Positions 1-8,710 of a DNA stretch of 64,000 nucleotides are shown piece after piece. The stretch comes from Streptomyces werraensis (GTDB lineage: Bacteria; Actinomycetota; Actinomycetes; Streptomycetales; Streptomycetaceae), in NCBI GenBank assembly GCA_014656175.1, contig BNBX01000002.1, positions 686,776 through 750,775 of the forward strand, in the 5' to 3' direction. Every line of letters begins with the position of its first letter. Position 1 is the stretch's first letter. A program made the translations under genes and the position numbers. The notes under the pieces are model-generated. The model was given only the letters and a program-made list of their open reading frames with translations. It was not told the origin of the DNA and did no database searches.

Positions 1-67
1 CCCCGTCCACCACGTCCACGTCCACCACGACGAGCTTGCCGCCGGGAACCTTGTACTCACCGTGCAC
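1..67 (-). CDS. Lipoate-protein ligase-like protein, N-terminal fragment (partial)
   Basis: Only the first 22 codons lie in the window. A GTG start at 67 reads leftwards as M-HGEYKVPGGKLVVVDVD and so on, which I recognise from actinobacterial proteins annotated as lipoate-protein ligase or its accessory domain (lysine-bearing GEYKVPGGK opening). A GGAG ribosome site sits 3-4 bases before the GTG, with GAGGAAAGG further up. The gene diverges from the gamma-glutamyltransferase gene, so 68-271 should hold both promoters. The identity rests on a short stretch and remains tentative; the rest of the gene is outside the window. Confidence 0.5.
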   Translation of the reverse strand, partial: MHGEYKVPGGKLVVVDVDVVDG

Positions 68-271
68 GACTCCGCCTTTCCTCAGCCGCGCGTACCAACG
101 CCGGGCCCGCCCGGATTGTTCCCGTTACGGCCGCGACGCCCGGAGCCGCGGGCTGCGCCGAGGTGGCGTCCCCCCGCAGTACGCGCTTACCCTGCGTGCG
201 GCAACGGCCGAGGCCGCCGGCCCGGAGCGGGTGGTGCGAGGGCCGGACGACGCGAACACCTGGGGCAGGGG

Positions 272-2101
272 ATGCAGTTCACCACCCGACCGACCCTCCA
301 GGGCACCTTCGGCATGGTGTCCTCCACCCACTGGCTGGCCTCCCAGTCCGCCATGGCCGTCCTCGAGGACGGCGGCAACGCCTACGACGCGGCCGTCGCC
401 GGCGCCTTCGTGCTGCACGTCGTCGAACCCCACCTCAACGGCCCGGCCGGCGAAGTGCCGATGATCCTCGCGCCGGCCGGCGGGGACGTGCGCGTGCTGT
501 GCGGGCAGGGTGTCGCACCGGCCGGCGCGACCGTCGCCCACTACAAGGGGCTCGGCCTCGACCTCGTCCCCGGCACCGGACCCCTCGCCGCCGCCGTGCC
601 CGGCGCCTTCGACGCCTGGATGCTCCTGCTGCGCGACCACGGCACCAAGTCCCTCGCCGACGTCCTCAAGTACGCCGTCGGCTACGCCGAGGACGGCCAC
701 CCGCCCGTGGAGCGCGTCGGCGAGACCGTGGAGACCGTGCGCGAACTGTTCGAGACGGAGTGGACCACCTCCGCCGAGGTCTACCTGCCCGGCGGACACC
801 CGCCGCGCCCCGGCGAGCTCTTCCGCAACCCCGCCCTCGCCGCCACCTGGAAGCGGCTGCTCGCCGAGGTCGCCGGCGCCGGCGACCGGGAGGCGCAGAT
901 CGAGGCCGCCCGCGACGTGTGGCGCACCGGCTTCGTCGCCGAGGCCCTGGTCCGGCAGGCCGCCCGCCCCACCCTCGACACCAGCGGGAAGCACCACACC
1001 GGCACCCTCACCGCCGACGACCTCGCCGCCTGGTCCGCCGGCTACGAGGACCCGGTCACCCACGACTTCGACGGCTGGACCGTGTGCAAGGCCGGACCGT
1101 GGAGCCAGGGCCCCGCGTTCCTCCAGCAACTCGCGCTGCTCCCCGACGAGTTGCCGCCCCACGGATCGGCCGCCTACCTGCACCTGCTGATCGAGAACTG
1201 CAAGCTCGCCATGGCCGACCGCGAGGCCTGGTACGGCGACGCCGCCGAGGTGCCCCTCGACGACCTGCTGTCCGCCGCGTACAACGCCGAACGGCGCACC
1301 CTGGTCGGCCCGCGCGCCTCCCACGAGCTGCGCCCCGGCAGCCCCGGCGGCCGCACCCCCCGGCTCGCCGCCCACGCGCGCGTCGTGGCCACCGACGAAC
1401 CCGGCTTCAGCCCCATGGGCGTCGGCGAACCGACCGTCGCCAAGAGTCCCACCTCCCCGGTGCCCGGCGAACCGGAGGTCTCCGCCGACGGCGCCACCCG
1501 CGGCGACACCTGCCACCTCGACATCGTGGACCGCTGGGGCAACATGATCTCCGCCACGCCCAGCGGCGGCTGGCTCCAGTCCAACCCCGTCGTGCCCGAG
1601 CTGGGCTTCCCGCTCGGCACCCGGCTCCAGATGACCTGGCTGGAGGAGGGCCTGCCCAACAGCCTCACCCCGGGCCGCCGCCCCCGCACCACGCTCACCC
1701 CGTCCCTCGCCCTGCGCGACGGCGTGCCGGTCATGGCGTTCGGCACGCCCGGCGGCGACCAGCAGGACCAGTGGCAGCTGCACTTCTTCCTCGCCGTCGC
1801 CCTGCGCGCGAAGGTGCGCGGCGGGCTCGACCTCCAAGGGGCCGTCGACGCCCCCAACTGGCACAACGACAGCTTCCCCGGCTCGTTCTACCCGCGCGGC
1901 ATGCGGCCCGGCAGCGTCACCGTCGAGTCCCGCACCGCCCCGGAGGTCGTCGAGGAGCTGCGCCGCCGCGGCCACGACGTCACCGTCGGTGACGCCTGGT
2001 CCGAGGGCCGGCTGTGCGCGGTCGCCCGCGACCCTGACACCGGCGTCCTCTCGGCGGCCGCCAACCCGCGCGGGCAGCAGGGGTACGCGGTGGGGCGCTG
2101 A
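272..2101 (+). CDS. Gamma-glutamyltransferase family protein
   Basis: This is a 609-residue Ntn-hydrolase of the gamma-glutamyltranspeptidase family, which moves or hydrolyses gamma-glutamyl groups of glutathione-like substrates. The N-terminal part has the family's GGNAYDAAVAGAFVL helix. The second half begins at the expected autocleavage site: Thr413 in GDTCHLDIVDRWGN is the likely catalytic nucleophile of the small subunit. The ATG at 272 was chosen because the family homology starts there and a G-rich site (GGGGCAGGGG) precedes it; the frame stays open upstream to 62 but the extra residues look non-coding. There is no signal peptide, so it is probably cytoplasmic, unlike many secreted GGTs. 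The actual acceptor and donor cannot be read from sequence. Confidence 0.88.
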   Translation: MQFTTRPTLQGTFGMVSSTHWLASQSAMAVLEDGGNAYDAAVAGAFVLHVVEPHLNGPAGEVPMILAPAGGDVRVLCGQGVAPAGATVAHYKGLGLDLVPGTGPLAAAVPGAFDAWMLLLRDHGTKSLADVLKYAVGYAEDGHPPVERVGETVETVRELFETEWTTSAEVYLPGGHPPRPGELFRNPALAATWKRLLAEVAGAGDREAQIEAARDVWRTGFVAEALVRQAARPTLDTSGKHHTGTLTADDLAAWSAGYEDPVTHDFDGWTVCKAGPWSQGPAFLQQLALLPDELPPHGSAAYLHLLIENCKLAMADREAWYGDAAEVPLDDLLSAAYNAERRTLVGPRASHELRPGSPGGRTPRLAAHARVVATDEPGFSPMGVGEPTVAKSPTSPVPGEPEVSADGATRGDTCHLDIVDRWGNMISATPSGGWLQSNPVVPELGFPLGTRLQMTWLEEGLPNSLTPGRRPRTTLTPSLALRDGVPVMAFGTPGGDQQDQWQLHFFLAVALRAKVRGGLDLQGAVDAPNWHNDSFPGSFYPRGMRPGSVTVESRTAPEVVEELRRRGHDVTVGDAWSEGRLCAVARDPDTGVLSAAANPRGQQGYAVGR

Positions 2102-2203
2102 GCCCATCCACGACGGGGCGGGCAGCCCATTTCCGGGCCGCCCGCGCCCGAGATCGTCCCGGGCCGTGGCGGGGCTGTCGGTGCGGCGTGCTCTCATGGA
2201 GGA

Positions 2204-3049
2204 GTGATCGAGACCGACGCGAGCATCGACCAGTTCCTCACCCGGCACGCCCACGACGTGGAGGCCGCGGTCCGCGAGGCCGCCGCGCGGGAGATCGTGC
2301 CGCGCTGGCGCCGTCTCGCCGCCCACGAGGTGGACCGCAAGAGCGGACCGCACGACGTGGTGACCGACGCCGACCGCGAGGCCGAGCGGCGCCTCACGGC
2401 GGAGCTGCCCCGCCTGCTGCCCGGCTCCGTGGTGGTCGGCGAGGAAGGCGTGCACGCCGACCCGTCGTCGTACGAGGCGATACGCGGGGACGCGCCGGTG
2501 TGGATCGTCGACCCTGTCGACGGCACCCGTCAGTTCGTGCGCGGCGAGACCGGCTACTGCACGCTGGTCGCCCTCGCCCTGCACGGCGTGGTGCGGGCCT
2601 CCTGGACGTACGCCCCGGCCCTCGGCCTGCTGGCCACCGCCGTGCGCGGACAGGGCGCCCGCCTCGACGGCGAGCCGCTGCGCTCCGGCTCCCCGGAGCC
2701 CGGCCGGGACCTCCGCGTCGCCACCTCCCACCCCGACTTCACCACCGACGAGCAGAAGCGCGCCCTGCTCGGCCTGCGCACCGACGGCGTGGCCGCGCGC
2801 CCCTGCGGCTCGGCCGGGCTCGAGTACCTGGCGGTGGCCCGTGGCGAGCTGGACGCCACCGCGTTCAACTGGGAGCTGGCCTGGGACCACGCGGCCGGTC
2901 TGCTGCTGGTGGAGGAGGCGGGCGGCGTCCACCTCACCCGCGCGGGCAGGCCCTTCACGATCCGCGGCGGCAACACGCTGCCGTTCACGGCGGCGCGGGA
3001 CGAGGCCACCGCGCGACGGGTGGTGGAGCTGCTGTCCGCGGCCGTCTGA
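2204..3049 (+). CDS. Inositol monophosphatase family protein (histidinol-phosphatase-like)
   Basis: This 281-residue protein belongs to the Mg-dependent, Li-sensitive phosphatase superfamily. The metal motifs are in order: VVTDADREAER, GEEG, DPVDGTRQF and WELAWDHAAG. Actinobacterial members act as histidinol-phosphatase (HisN), inositol monophosphatase or CysQ-type nucleotidases; the sequence alone does not decide, and no his genes are nearby. The GTG start at 2204 follows GGAGGA with almost no spacer, which is poor; a GTG at codon 19 is an alternative, but it would cut the first helix. It is flanked by a hairpin 32 bases past its stop. Confidence 0.8.
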   Translation: MIETDASIDQFLTRHAHDVEAAVREAAAREIVPRWRRLAAHEVDRKSGPHDVVTDADREAERRLTAELPRLLPGSVVVGEEGVHADPSSYEAIRGDAPVWIVDPVDGTRQFVRGETGYCTLVALALHGVVRASWTYAPALGLLATAVRGQGARLDGEPLRSGSPEPGRDLRVATSHPDFTTDEQKRALLGLRTDGVAARPCGSAGLEYLAVARGELDATAFNWELAWDHAAGLLLVEEAGGVHLTRAGRPFTIRGGNTLPFTAARDEATARRVVELLSAAV

Positions 3050-3081
3050 CCGTGCGGAAGGCCGGACGGTGGGGTGCGGAT

Positions 3082-3100
3082 GACCGGACGCCGTCCGGTC
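3082..3100 (+). terminator. Hairpin downstream of the monophosphatase gene
   Basis: GACCGGAC and GTCCGGTC form an 8-bp stem around a 3-base loop, 32 bases after the stop codon at 3049. There is no T-tract, as usual in Streptomyces. Confidence 0.45.
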
Positions 3101-3161
3101 CCGCGCGCGGCCCGGCATATCCTGATCCTCTGTGGCCGTCGGCTGACGAAGGAGTCCGAAG

Positions 3162-4580
3162 GTGCCGTCGATGCTCGATGCGGTCGTGGTGGGGGCGGGG
3201 CCGAACGGGCTGACCGCCGCCGTGGAACTGGCCAGGCGCGGTTTCTCGGTGGCCCTCTTCGAGGCCAAGGGGACCGTCGGCGGAGGCGCCCGCACCGAGG
3301 AGCTGACCCTCCCCGGCTTCCGGCACGACCCCTGCTCGGCCGCCCACCCCCTCGCCGTCAGCTCGCCCGCCTTCCGCGGCCTGCCGCTGGAGCGGTACGG
3401 CCTTCAGTGGCTGCACCCCGAGCTGCCCATGGCCCATCCCTTCCCGGACGGCACGGCGGCCGTGCTGTCCCGCTCGGTCGGCGAGACGGCCGCCTCCTTC
3501 GGGCCGCGCGACGCCGGCACCTACCGGCGGCTCGTGACGCCCTTCCTGCACCGCTGGGACACCCTGGTCCGCGACTTCATGTCGCTGCCGCTGACCGCGC
3601 TGCCCCGCGACCCAGTCACCCTCGCCCGGTTCGGTGTCGTCGGCCTGCCCCCGTCGACCTGGCTGGCCCGCCGTTTCCGCGACGAGCGCGCCCGCACCCT
3701 CTTCGCCGGGCTCGTCGCCCATGTGATGGCCCCGCTCAGCGGCTTCGCCACGTCGGCCATAGGCCTGGTCTTCGCCCTCGCCGCCCACACCCGCGGCTGG
3801 CCCGTCGCCCGCGGCGGCTCCCAGGCGATCTCCGACGCCCTCGCCGCCTACCTGCGGGAACTCGGCGGTGCCGTGCACACCGACTACGAGGTCAAGCGGC
3901 TCGACGACCTGCCCCCGGCGCGGGCGTACGTCTTCGACACCTCGCCCACCGCCCTGGCCCGCATCGCCGGCTTCGGGGACACCTACGCCCGCTACCGCTA
4001 CGGCCCCGGCGTCTTCAAGATCGACTACGCGCTGGACGGGCCCGTCCCGTGGACCGCCCCCGAGGCGCGCAGGGCCGGGACCGTGCAGATCGGCGCGGAC
4101 AGCGCGGAGATCGGCGCCGCCCTCCGGGCCGCCTCCCGCGAGAACCGCGCCCCCGACGCGCCGTTCCTCATCACCGTGCAGCCCTCCGTCGTCGACCCCA
4201 CCCGCGCCCCCGACGGCAAGCACGTCTTCTGGGCCTACGGGCACGTCCCGCACGGCTGGGACGGCGACCTCACCGAAGCGATCGAACGCCAGCTGGAGCG
4301 GTTCGCGCCCGGCTTCCGCGACCGCGTCCTGGCCCGCGCCACCGCAGGGCCGCCCGAACTGGCCGCGCGCAACGCCAACTACATCGGCGGAGACATCGCC
4401 ACCGGCGCGGTCTCCGGACTCCAGACGCTGCTGCGCCCCAAGCTGTCGCTGTTCCCGTACGCGACCCCCCACCCGGCCGTGTTCATCTGCTCGCAGGCCA
4501 CCCCTCCCGGCCCCGGCGTGCACGGCATGCCCGGCCACAACGCCGCCAAGGCGGTATGGAGGAGGCTCCGCCAGACATGA
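3162..4580 (+). CDS. FAD/NAD(P)-dependent oxidoreductase, phytoene-desaturase-like (COG1233)
   Basis: A 472-residue flavoprotein. The dinucleotide-binding motif [20 protein letters not shown] lies near residues 8-27, followed by the VGGGARTEE segment that contacts FAD in the CrtI/amine-oxidase superfamily. The C-terminus holds the second FAD segment around HGMPGHNAA. It resembles the broadly distributed PYROXD2-type proteins of unknown substrate more than true carotenoid desaturases, and no crt genes are near. The GTG start has GAAGGAG 7 bases upstream. The stop overlaps the start of the macrodomain gene (ATGA), implying coupled translation. Function beyond redox chemistry is unknown. Confidence 0.8.
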   Translation: MPSMLDAVVVGAGPNGLTAAVELARRGFSVALFEAKGTVGGGARTEELTLPGFRHDPCSAAHPLAVSSPAFRGLPLERYGLQWLHPELPMAHPFPDGTAAVLSRSVGETAASFGPRDAGTYRRLVTPFLHRWDTLVRDFMSLPLTALPRDPVTLARFGVVGLPPSTWLARRFRDERARTLFAGLVAHVMAPLSGFATSAIGLVFALAAHTRGWPVARGGSQAISDALAAYLRELGGAVHTDYEVKRLDDLPPARAYVFDTSPTALARIAGFGDTYARYRYGPGVFKIDYALDGPVPWTAPEARRAGTVQIGADSAEIGAALRAASRENRAPDAPFLITVQPSVVDPTRAPDGKHVFWAYGHVPHGWDGDLTEAIERQLERFAPGFRDRVLARATAGPPELAARNANYIGGDIATGAVSGLQTLLRPKLSLFPYATPHPAVFICSQATPPGPGVHGMPGHNAAKAVWRRLRQT

Positions 4581-5089
4581 CCCCCAGGATCACCCTCGTC
4601 CAGGGCGACATCACCCGGCAGCGCGCCGACGCCCTCGTCAACGCGGCCAACTCGTCCCTGCTCGGCGGGGGCGGAGTCGACGGCGCGATCCACCGCCGGG
4701 GCGGCCCGGACATCCTCGCCGAGTGCCGCGCCCTGCGTGCCTCCCGCTACGGCAGGGGGCTCCCCACGGGACAGGCGGTCGCGACCACCGCGGGCCGGCT
4801 GGACGCGCGCTGGGTGATCCACACGGTGGGCCCGGTGCACAGCACGACGGAGGACCGCTCCGCGCTCCTCGCCTCCTGCTACCGCGAGTCCCTCCGCGTC
4901 GCCGACGAGCTGGGCGCCCGCACGGTCGCCTTCCCCGCGATCTCCACGGGCGTCTACCGCTGGCCCCTGGACGACGCGGCCCGCATCGCCGTGGAAACGG
5001 TCCGCACCACCGACACCGCGGTCGAGGAGATCACCTTCGTCCTCTTCGACGAACGGGCGTACGAGGCGTTCGCGGCGGAGGCCGGCTGA
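4577..5089 (+). CDS. Macrodomain protein, probable O-acetyl-ADP-ribose deacetylase
   Basis: 170 residues forming a single macrodomain of the YmdB/MacroD type. The signature [19 protein letters not shown] lies near residues 20-38, and the phosphate loop [10 protein letters not shown] follows in the second half. MacroD enzymes hydrolyse O-acetyl-ADP-ribose and remove mono-ADP-ribose from acidic residues. The ATG overlaps the oxidoreductase stop by four bases. A sirtuin, a NUDIX hydrolase and an ADP-ribosylglycohydrolase lie 11-13 kb further on, so the window encodes several ADP-ribose enzymes, though not in one operon with this gene. Confidence 0.87.
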   Translation: MTPRITLVQGDITRQRADALVNAANSSLLGGGGVDGAIHRRGGPDILAECRALRASRYGRGLPTGQAVATTAGRLDARWVIHTVGPVHSTTEDRSALLASCYRESLRVADELGARTVAFPAISTGVYRWPLDDAARIAVETVRTTDTAVEEITFVLFDERAYEAFAAEAG

Positions 5090-5091
5090 CA

Positions 5092-5109
5092 CCGGGCCGC
5101 GCGGCCCGG
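5092..5109. terminator. 18-bp palindrome between convergent genes
   Basis: CCGGGCCGCGCGGCCCGG is a perfect palindrome between the macrodomain stop (5089) and the SPFH stop (5120). Folded, it gives a short GC hairpin that could end transcription in both directions. Confidence 0.4.
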
Positions 5110-5119
5110 CCCAGGTGGG

Positions 5120-6142
5120 TCAGACCCCCCGCGGACGCCGGTCCGCCTCTGCCGCGTCAGCGACCGCCTCCGCCGCCGCCTGGGCCGCCTCCGCCGTGTC
5201 GTCGGCGGCCTTGGCCGCGGCCTCGTCGTCGGCGGCGGGCTTCGACCGGGTGGCCGGTGACGGCGGCAGCGACTCGCTGAACGCCTTCGACACGCCCTGC
5301 AGCGCCGTCGTGATCTCGCTCGGGATCACCCAGAAGTTGTTGCCCTGTCCCTGCGCGAGCTGGGGGAGCGCCTGCAGGTACTGGTAGGCGAGCAGCTTCG
5401 GGTCGGGGTCGTTGCGGTGGATCGCCTGGAACACCTCGTCGATGGCGCGCGACTGGCCCTCGGCCTCCAGGATCGCGGCGGTCCGGTTGCCCTCCGCACG
5501 CAGCACGGCCGCCTGCTTGTCGCCCTCCGCCGTGAGGATCTGCGACTGGCGCTGTCCCTCGGCGCCCAGGATCGCCGCCCGCTTGTCCCGCTCGGCCCGC
5601 ATCTGCTTCTGCATGGCCTCCTTGATGGACTGCGGCGGGTCGATGGCCTTGATCTCCACGCGGTTGACCCGCAGCCCCCACTTGCCGGTCGCCTCGTCGA
5701 GCACGCCGCGCAGCTGGCTGTTGATGGTGTCCCGGGAGGTGAGGGTCTTCTCCAGGTCCATGGAGCCGACCACGTTGCGCAGCGTGGTGACGGTCAGCTG
5801 CTCCACCGCCTGGAGGAAGCTGGCGATCTCGTAGAAGGCCGCGCGCGGGTCGGTGACCTGGAAGTACAGCACGGTGTCGATCTCGACGACCAGGTTGTCC
5901 TCGGTGATGACCGGCTGCGGTTTGAAGGAGACGACCTGTTCGCGCAGGTCGATCTGCGGGTGCACCCGGTCGATGTACGGGATGACGAGGTTGAGGCCGG
6001 GCGTCAGGGTCTTGTGGTAGCGGCCCAGCCGCTCCACGTTGCGGGCGCGTGCCTGGGGGACGATGCGCACCGCCCGGATCACCGTGAAGATCGCGAACAG
6101 CGCCACCAGGAGCCCGGCGACGAGAGGGGCGGAGATGTCCAT
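5120..6142 (-). CDS. SPFH/Band-7 domain membrane protein (slipin/QmcA-like)
   Basis: A 340-residue membrane scaffold protein. One N-terminal transmembrane helix (about residues 4-24) is followed by the Band-7 domain (RIVPQARARNVERLGRYHK onward) and then a long charged helix with repeated AEG units (AEGQRQSQILTAEGDKQA and so on), the coiled coil through which stomatin-type proteins oligomerise. The tail is Ala-rich and low-complexity. These proteins organise membrane microdomains and bind membrane proteases. The ATG at 6142 puts the helix at the very N-terminus; the open frame to 6181 has no support. The gene follows the NfeD gene by 4 bases, the classic NfeD-stomatin pairing. Confidence 0.88.
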   Translation of the reverse strand: MDISAPLVAGLLVALFAIFTVIRAVRIVPQARARNVERLGRYHKTLTPGLNLVIPYIDRVHPQIDLREQVVSFKPQPVITEDNLVVEIDTVLYFQVTDPRAAFYEIASFLQAVEQLTVTTLRNVVGSMDLEKTLTSRDTINSQLRGVLDEATGKWGLRVNRVEIKAIDPPQSIKEAMQKQMRAERDKRAAILGAEGQRQSQILTAEGDKQAAVLRAEGNRTAAILEAEGQSRAIDEVFQAIHRNDPDPKLLAYQYLQALPQLAQGQGNNFWVIPSEITTALQGVSKAFSESLPPSPATRSKPAADDEAAAKAADDTAEAAQAAAEAVADAAEADRRPRGV

Positions 6143-6146
6143 GGCT

Positions 6147-6578
6147 TCAGTCCCGTGGGTAGACGATCGCGGTGGCGCCACTGATCTCGATGACGTCGAC
6201 GGTCGTGCCGGGCGAGATCACCAGCGTTTCGTCGTAGCTGCGGGCCGTCCACTCCTCGCCGTCGATGCGGACCCTGCCGCCGGTTCCCGACACGGCGGTC
6301 AGCGCCTGCGCGGGCTTGCCCACCAGCGCGTCCACGCCGAAGCGCGCACCCGGGGGGCGCTGCAGGTGGCGCAGGGCGAGGGGCCGTACGAACAGCAGCG
6401 TCACGGCGGCGAGGCCGGCGTACGCGACCAGTTGGACCCACAGCGGCAGGCCCACCGCCGCGACACCCGCCGTGACCAGCGCGGCGGCGCTCAGCATGCC
6501 GAGGGCGGCGGTGAGGGTGAAGATCTCCGCCACGGCCAGGGCAGCCGCGACGATCAGCCAGATCAGCCAGGGGTCCAT
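6147..6578 (-). CDS. NfeD-like membrane protein
   Basis: 143 residues. Closely spaced transmembrane helices occupy about residues 4-80 (WLIWLIVAAALAVAEIF, then the MLSAAALVTAGVAA region, then VQLVAYAGLAAVTLLFV). A C-terminal OB-fold follows, in which GRVRIDGEEWTARS is the family hallmark. It is a short-form NfeD (NfeD1b type, no protease domain) and by family knowledge partners with the SPFH protein encoded directly downstream. The ATG at 6578 follows GAGAAGAGG, whereas the longer open frame to 6761 would add an unlikely hydrophilic leader. Confidence 0.87.
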   Translation of the reverse strand: MDPWLIWLIVAAALAVAEIFTLTAALGMLSAAALVTAGVAAVGLPLWVQLVAYAGLAAVTLLFVRPLALRHLQRPPGARFGVDALVGKPAQALTAVSGTGGRVRIDGEEWTARSYDETLVISPGTTVDVIEISGATAIVYPRD

Positions 6579-6940
6579 GTCGCGCCTCTTCTCACCCGGG
6601 GTGGAGGGCTTGGCCGGCGCCGGCCGGCACGCGAGGGGAGCCGACACCTTTGCCACCACATTACGCGGCTGCGGCACGGGTGCCGAGGTCCGTGCACCGA
6701 GCATTCCCGTCGTACATGTCCGGCACGCCTCGAATTGGGTGATGGCCCTCATGGCGCGCACCCACCCTGTCGGGCGAGGGTTCGAACGGCCCCCTTGATC
6801 CCTTTGACGCCGGTGCCCGCCGGGCGTGTATGTGCGCCTGTCCCGCCCTGCCCGGTGTGATCGTGATGCACAGCGTCGTCGGACGGGACCGGGACGCCGG
6901 TGACCGACGGACGGCCGAGGACGGTACGAGGAACTGATCG
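6579..6940. other. Divergent intergenic region, nfeD / antiporter
   Basis: 362 bases without a gene. On the minus strand TAATGT (complement of 6658-6663) is a fair -10 for the nfeD pair, just downstream of the palindrome GGCACGGGTGCC. On the plus strand TTTGACG near 6804 resembles a -35, but no good -10 follows at normal spacing. I looked for a ydaO-type (c-di-AMP) riboswitch before the antiporter and could not recognise one. Confidence 0.3.
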
Positions 6941-8464
6941 ATGACCCTGCCCGAGCTGTACGTGACGCTGCTCATCGCGGGCACGGTGCTGCTGGCCAGC
7001 ATCGCCGCCGCCCGCACCGCGCACCGGGTGGGTCTGCCGAGTCTGCTGCTGTTCCTCGCGGTGGGGATCGTGGCCGGTGAGGACGGTCTCGGCCTGGCCT
7101 TCGACGACGTCCAGCTCGCGCAGGCGCTCGGCACCGCGGCCCTGGCCGTGATCCTCGTGGAGGGCGGTCTGACCACTCGGTGGAGCGACGTCCGCAGACT
7201 GGTGGCGCCCGCCGGCGTGCTGGCCACCGCGGGCGTGTTCCTGTCCGTGCTGGTCACCGCCTCGGGCGCGCACTTCCTGCTCGGTCTGGACTGGAGCGTG
7301 GCGCTGCTGCTCGGCGCGATCGTCTCCTCGACGGACTCGGCCGCCGTCTTCTCCGTGCTGCGGGCGCTGCCCCTGCCCCGGAAGCTGACCGGACTGGTCG
7401 AGGCGGAGTCCGGCTTCAACGACGCGCCCACCATCATCCTCGTCCTGGTCTTCTCCACCACCACCTCCGACGTCCCGGCGATCGGCCCCCTCTTCGGCAA
7501 CCTGCTGTTCCAGCTGGCGGTCGGCGGCACGCTCGGCGTGCTGATCGGACTCCTGGGCGCCGTCGCCCTGCGCCACATCGCCCTGCCCGCCACGGGCCTC
7601 TACCCGCTGGCCACGGTCGGCTTCGGCATCACCGCCTTCGCCGCCGCCGGCGCGGTCGGCGCGAGCGGCATCATCGCCGCCTACCTGTCCGGTCTTGTCC
7701 TCGGCAACTCCCAGCTACCGCACCGGGCCGCCACCCGGTCCTTCGCGGAGGGCGCCGGCTGGCTGGCGCAGATCGGCCTGTTCGTCATGCTCGGCCTCCT
7801 CGTCGACCCGAGCGAGCTGTCCGAGGCGATCCTGCCCGCCCTCGTCGTCGGCCTGGTGCTGCTGCTCGTCGCCCGCCCCGTGTCCGTGCTGCTGTGCCTG
7901 GTCCCGTTCCGGATCCCGCTGCGGCAGCAGGCGTTCATCTCGTGGGCGGGCCTGCGCGGCGCGGTTCCCATCGTGCTCACCACCTTCCCGGTGGTGGAGG
8001 ACGTGCCGCACGCCCGCGAGGTCCTCAACATCGTGTTCGTGCTGGTGGCCCTGTTCACCCTGCTCCAGGGCCCCACCCTGCCCGCCGTCGCCCGCCGTCT
8101 CGGTCTGGTGCGCACGGACGCGCTGCGCGAGATCCAGGTGGAGACCGCGCCCCTCGACGTCCTGGACGCCGATCTGCTCACCGTGACCATCCCGGAGGGC
8201 TCCCAGCTGCACGGCGTGGCGGTCTTCGAACTGCGGCTGCCGCCCCCGACCGTCGTCACCCTGATCATCCGCGAGGGCGCCACGCTGGTGCCGGACCGCG
8301 ACACCGTGCTGCGCGCCGGGGACGCACTGCTGCTCATCGCCACCCCGGGAACCCGCGAGGACGCCGAACGCCGGCTGCGGGCCATCGGCCGGCGCGGCAA
8401 GCTCGCCCGCTGGCTCGGCGAACACGGCACACCGGAACCGGAAGGCACGGTCACGAGCGGCTGA
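6941..8464 (+). CDS. CPA1-family K+(Na+)/H+ antiporter with C-terminal TrkA-C domain
   Basis: A 507-residue secondary transporter with about 12 membrane helices. Ion-site motifs are visible: SSTDSAAVFSVLR in the middle and the ND pair in ESGFNDAPTIILV, with the charged GLRGAVPIVL helix later. After about residue 390 a soluble RCK-C/TrkA-C domain follows (EGSQLHGVAVFELRLPPP through GDALLLIATP), the layout of NhaP2/CvrA potassium/proton antiporters. These export K+ or Na+ under alkaline or osmotic stress, and the TrkA-C domain senses a ligand, c-di-AMP in several families. The ATG is preceded by GAGGAA. Confidence 0.87.
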   Translation: MTLPELYVTLLIAGTVLLASIAAARTAHRVGLPSLLLFLAVGIVAGEDGLGLAFDDVQLAQALGTAALAVILVEGGLTTRWSDVRRLVAPAGVLATAGVFLSVLVTASGAHFLLGLDWSVALLLGAIVSSTDSAAVFSVLRALPLPRKLTGLVEAESGFNDAPTIILVLVFSTTTSDVPAIGPLFGNLLFQLAVGGTLGVLIGLLGAVALRHIALPATGLYPLATVGFGITAFAAAGAVGASGIIAAYLSGLVLGNSQLPHRAATRSFAEGAGWLAQIGLFVMLGLLVDPSELSEAILPALVVGLVLLLVARPVSVLLCLVPFRIPLRQQAFISWAGLRGAVPIVLTTFPVVEDVPHAREVLNIVFVLVALFTLLQGPTLPAVARRLGLVRTDALREIQVETAPLDVLDADLLTVTIPEGSQLHGVAVFELRLPPPTVVTLIIREGATLVPDRDTVLRAGDALLLIATPGTREDAERRLRAIGRRGKLARWLGEHGTPEPEGTVTSG

Positions 8465-8539
8465 CGGTCCGCCACACCGGAGCCCGTGCAGGGGACTCCG
8501 CCCGGAACCACCACGACCGCACAGAGTCCGACGGCATCA

Positions 8540-8568
8540 TTGCTTCGTTTGTGTGCGAGTCCTAGGGT
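8540..8568 (+). promoter_or_regulatory. Probable housekeeping-type promoter for the beta-galactosidase gene
   Basis: TTGCTT, 17 bases, TAGGGT, about 140 bases before the ATG at 8711. This is close to the Streptomyces HrdB consensus (TTGACN-N17-TANNNT). I see no clear LacI-type operator around it. Confidence 0.4.
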
Positions 8569-8710
8569 GTGGCGGGCTCAGTAGTCGCACCGTCACCACC
8601 CGTCGTGGTTCTCCTCCGCGTGACGTCGCCGCCGTGGCGCCGCGCCGCCGGGGAATCCGGCGTGCCCTCAGTCCGCGCAGTGCCCTGTCGCACCGAGGAA
8701 GGCCACGGTC

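Noticed and set aside
125..3295. 1056-residue open frame on the minus strand
   Set aside because: It is the antisense shadow of the gamma-glutamyltransferase and phosphatase genes; composition is Gly/Arg/Ala/Val-rich with no domain, as expected in GC-rich DNA with biased third positions.
3162..4580. Carotenoid biosynthesis gene (phytoene desaturase)
   Set aside because: The superfamily matches, but there is no crt neighbour and the family includes many non-carotenoid flavoproteins.
6600..6940. c-di-AMP (ydaO) riboswitch before the K+/H+ antiporter
   Set aside because: Expected from biology of such transporters, but I could not recognise the conserved core or pairing pattern.
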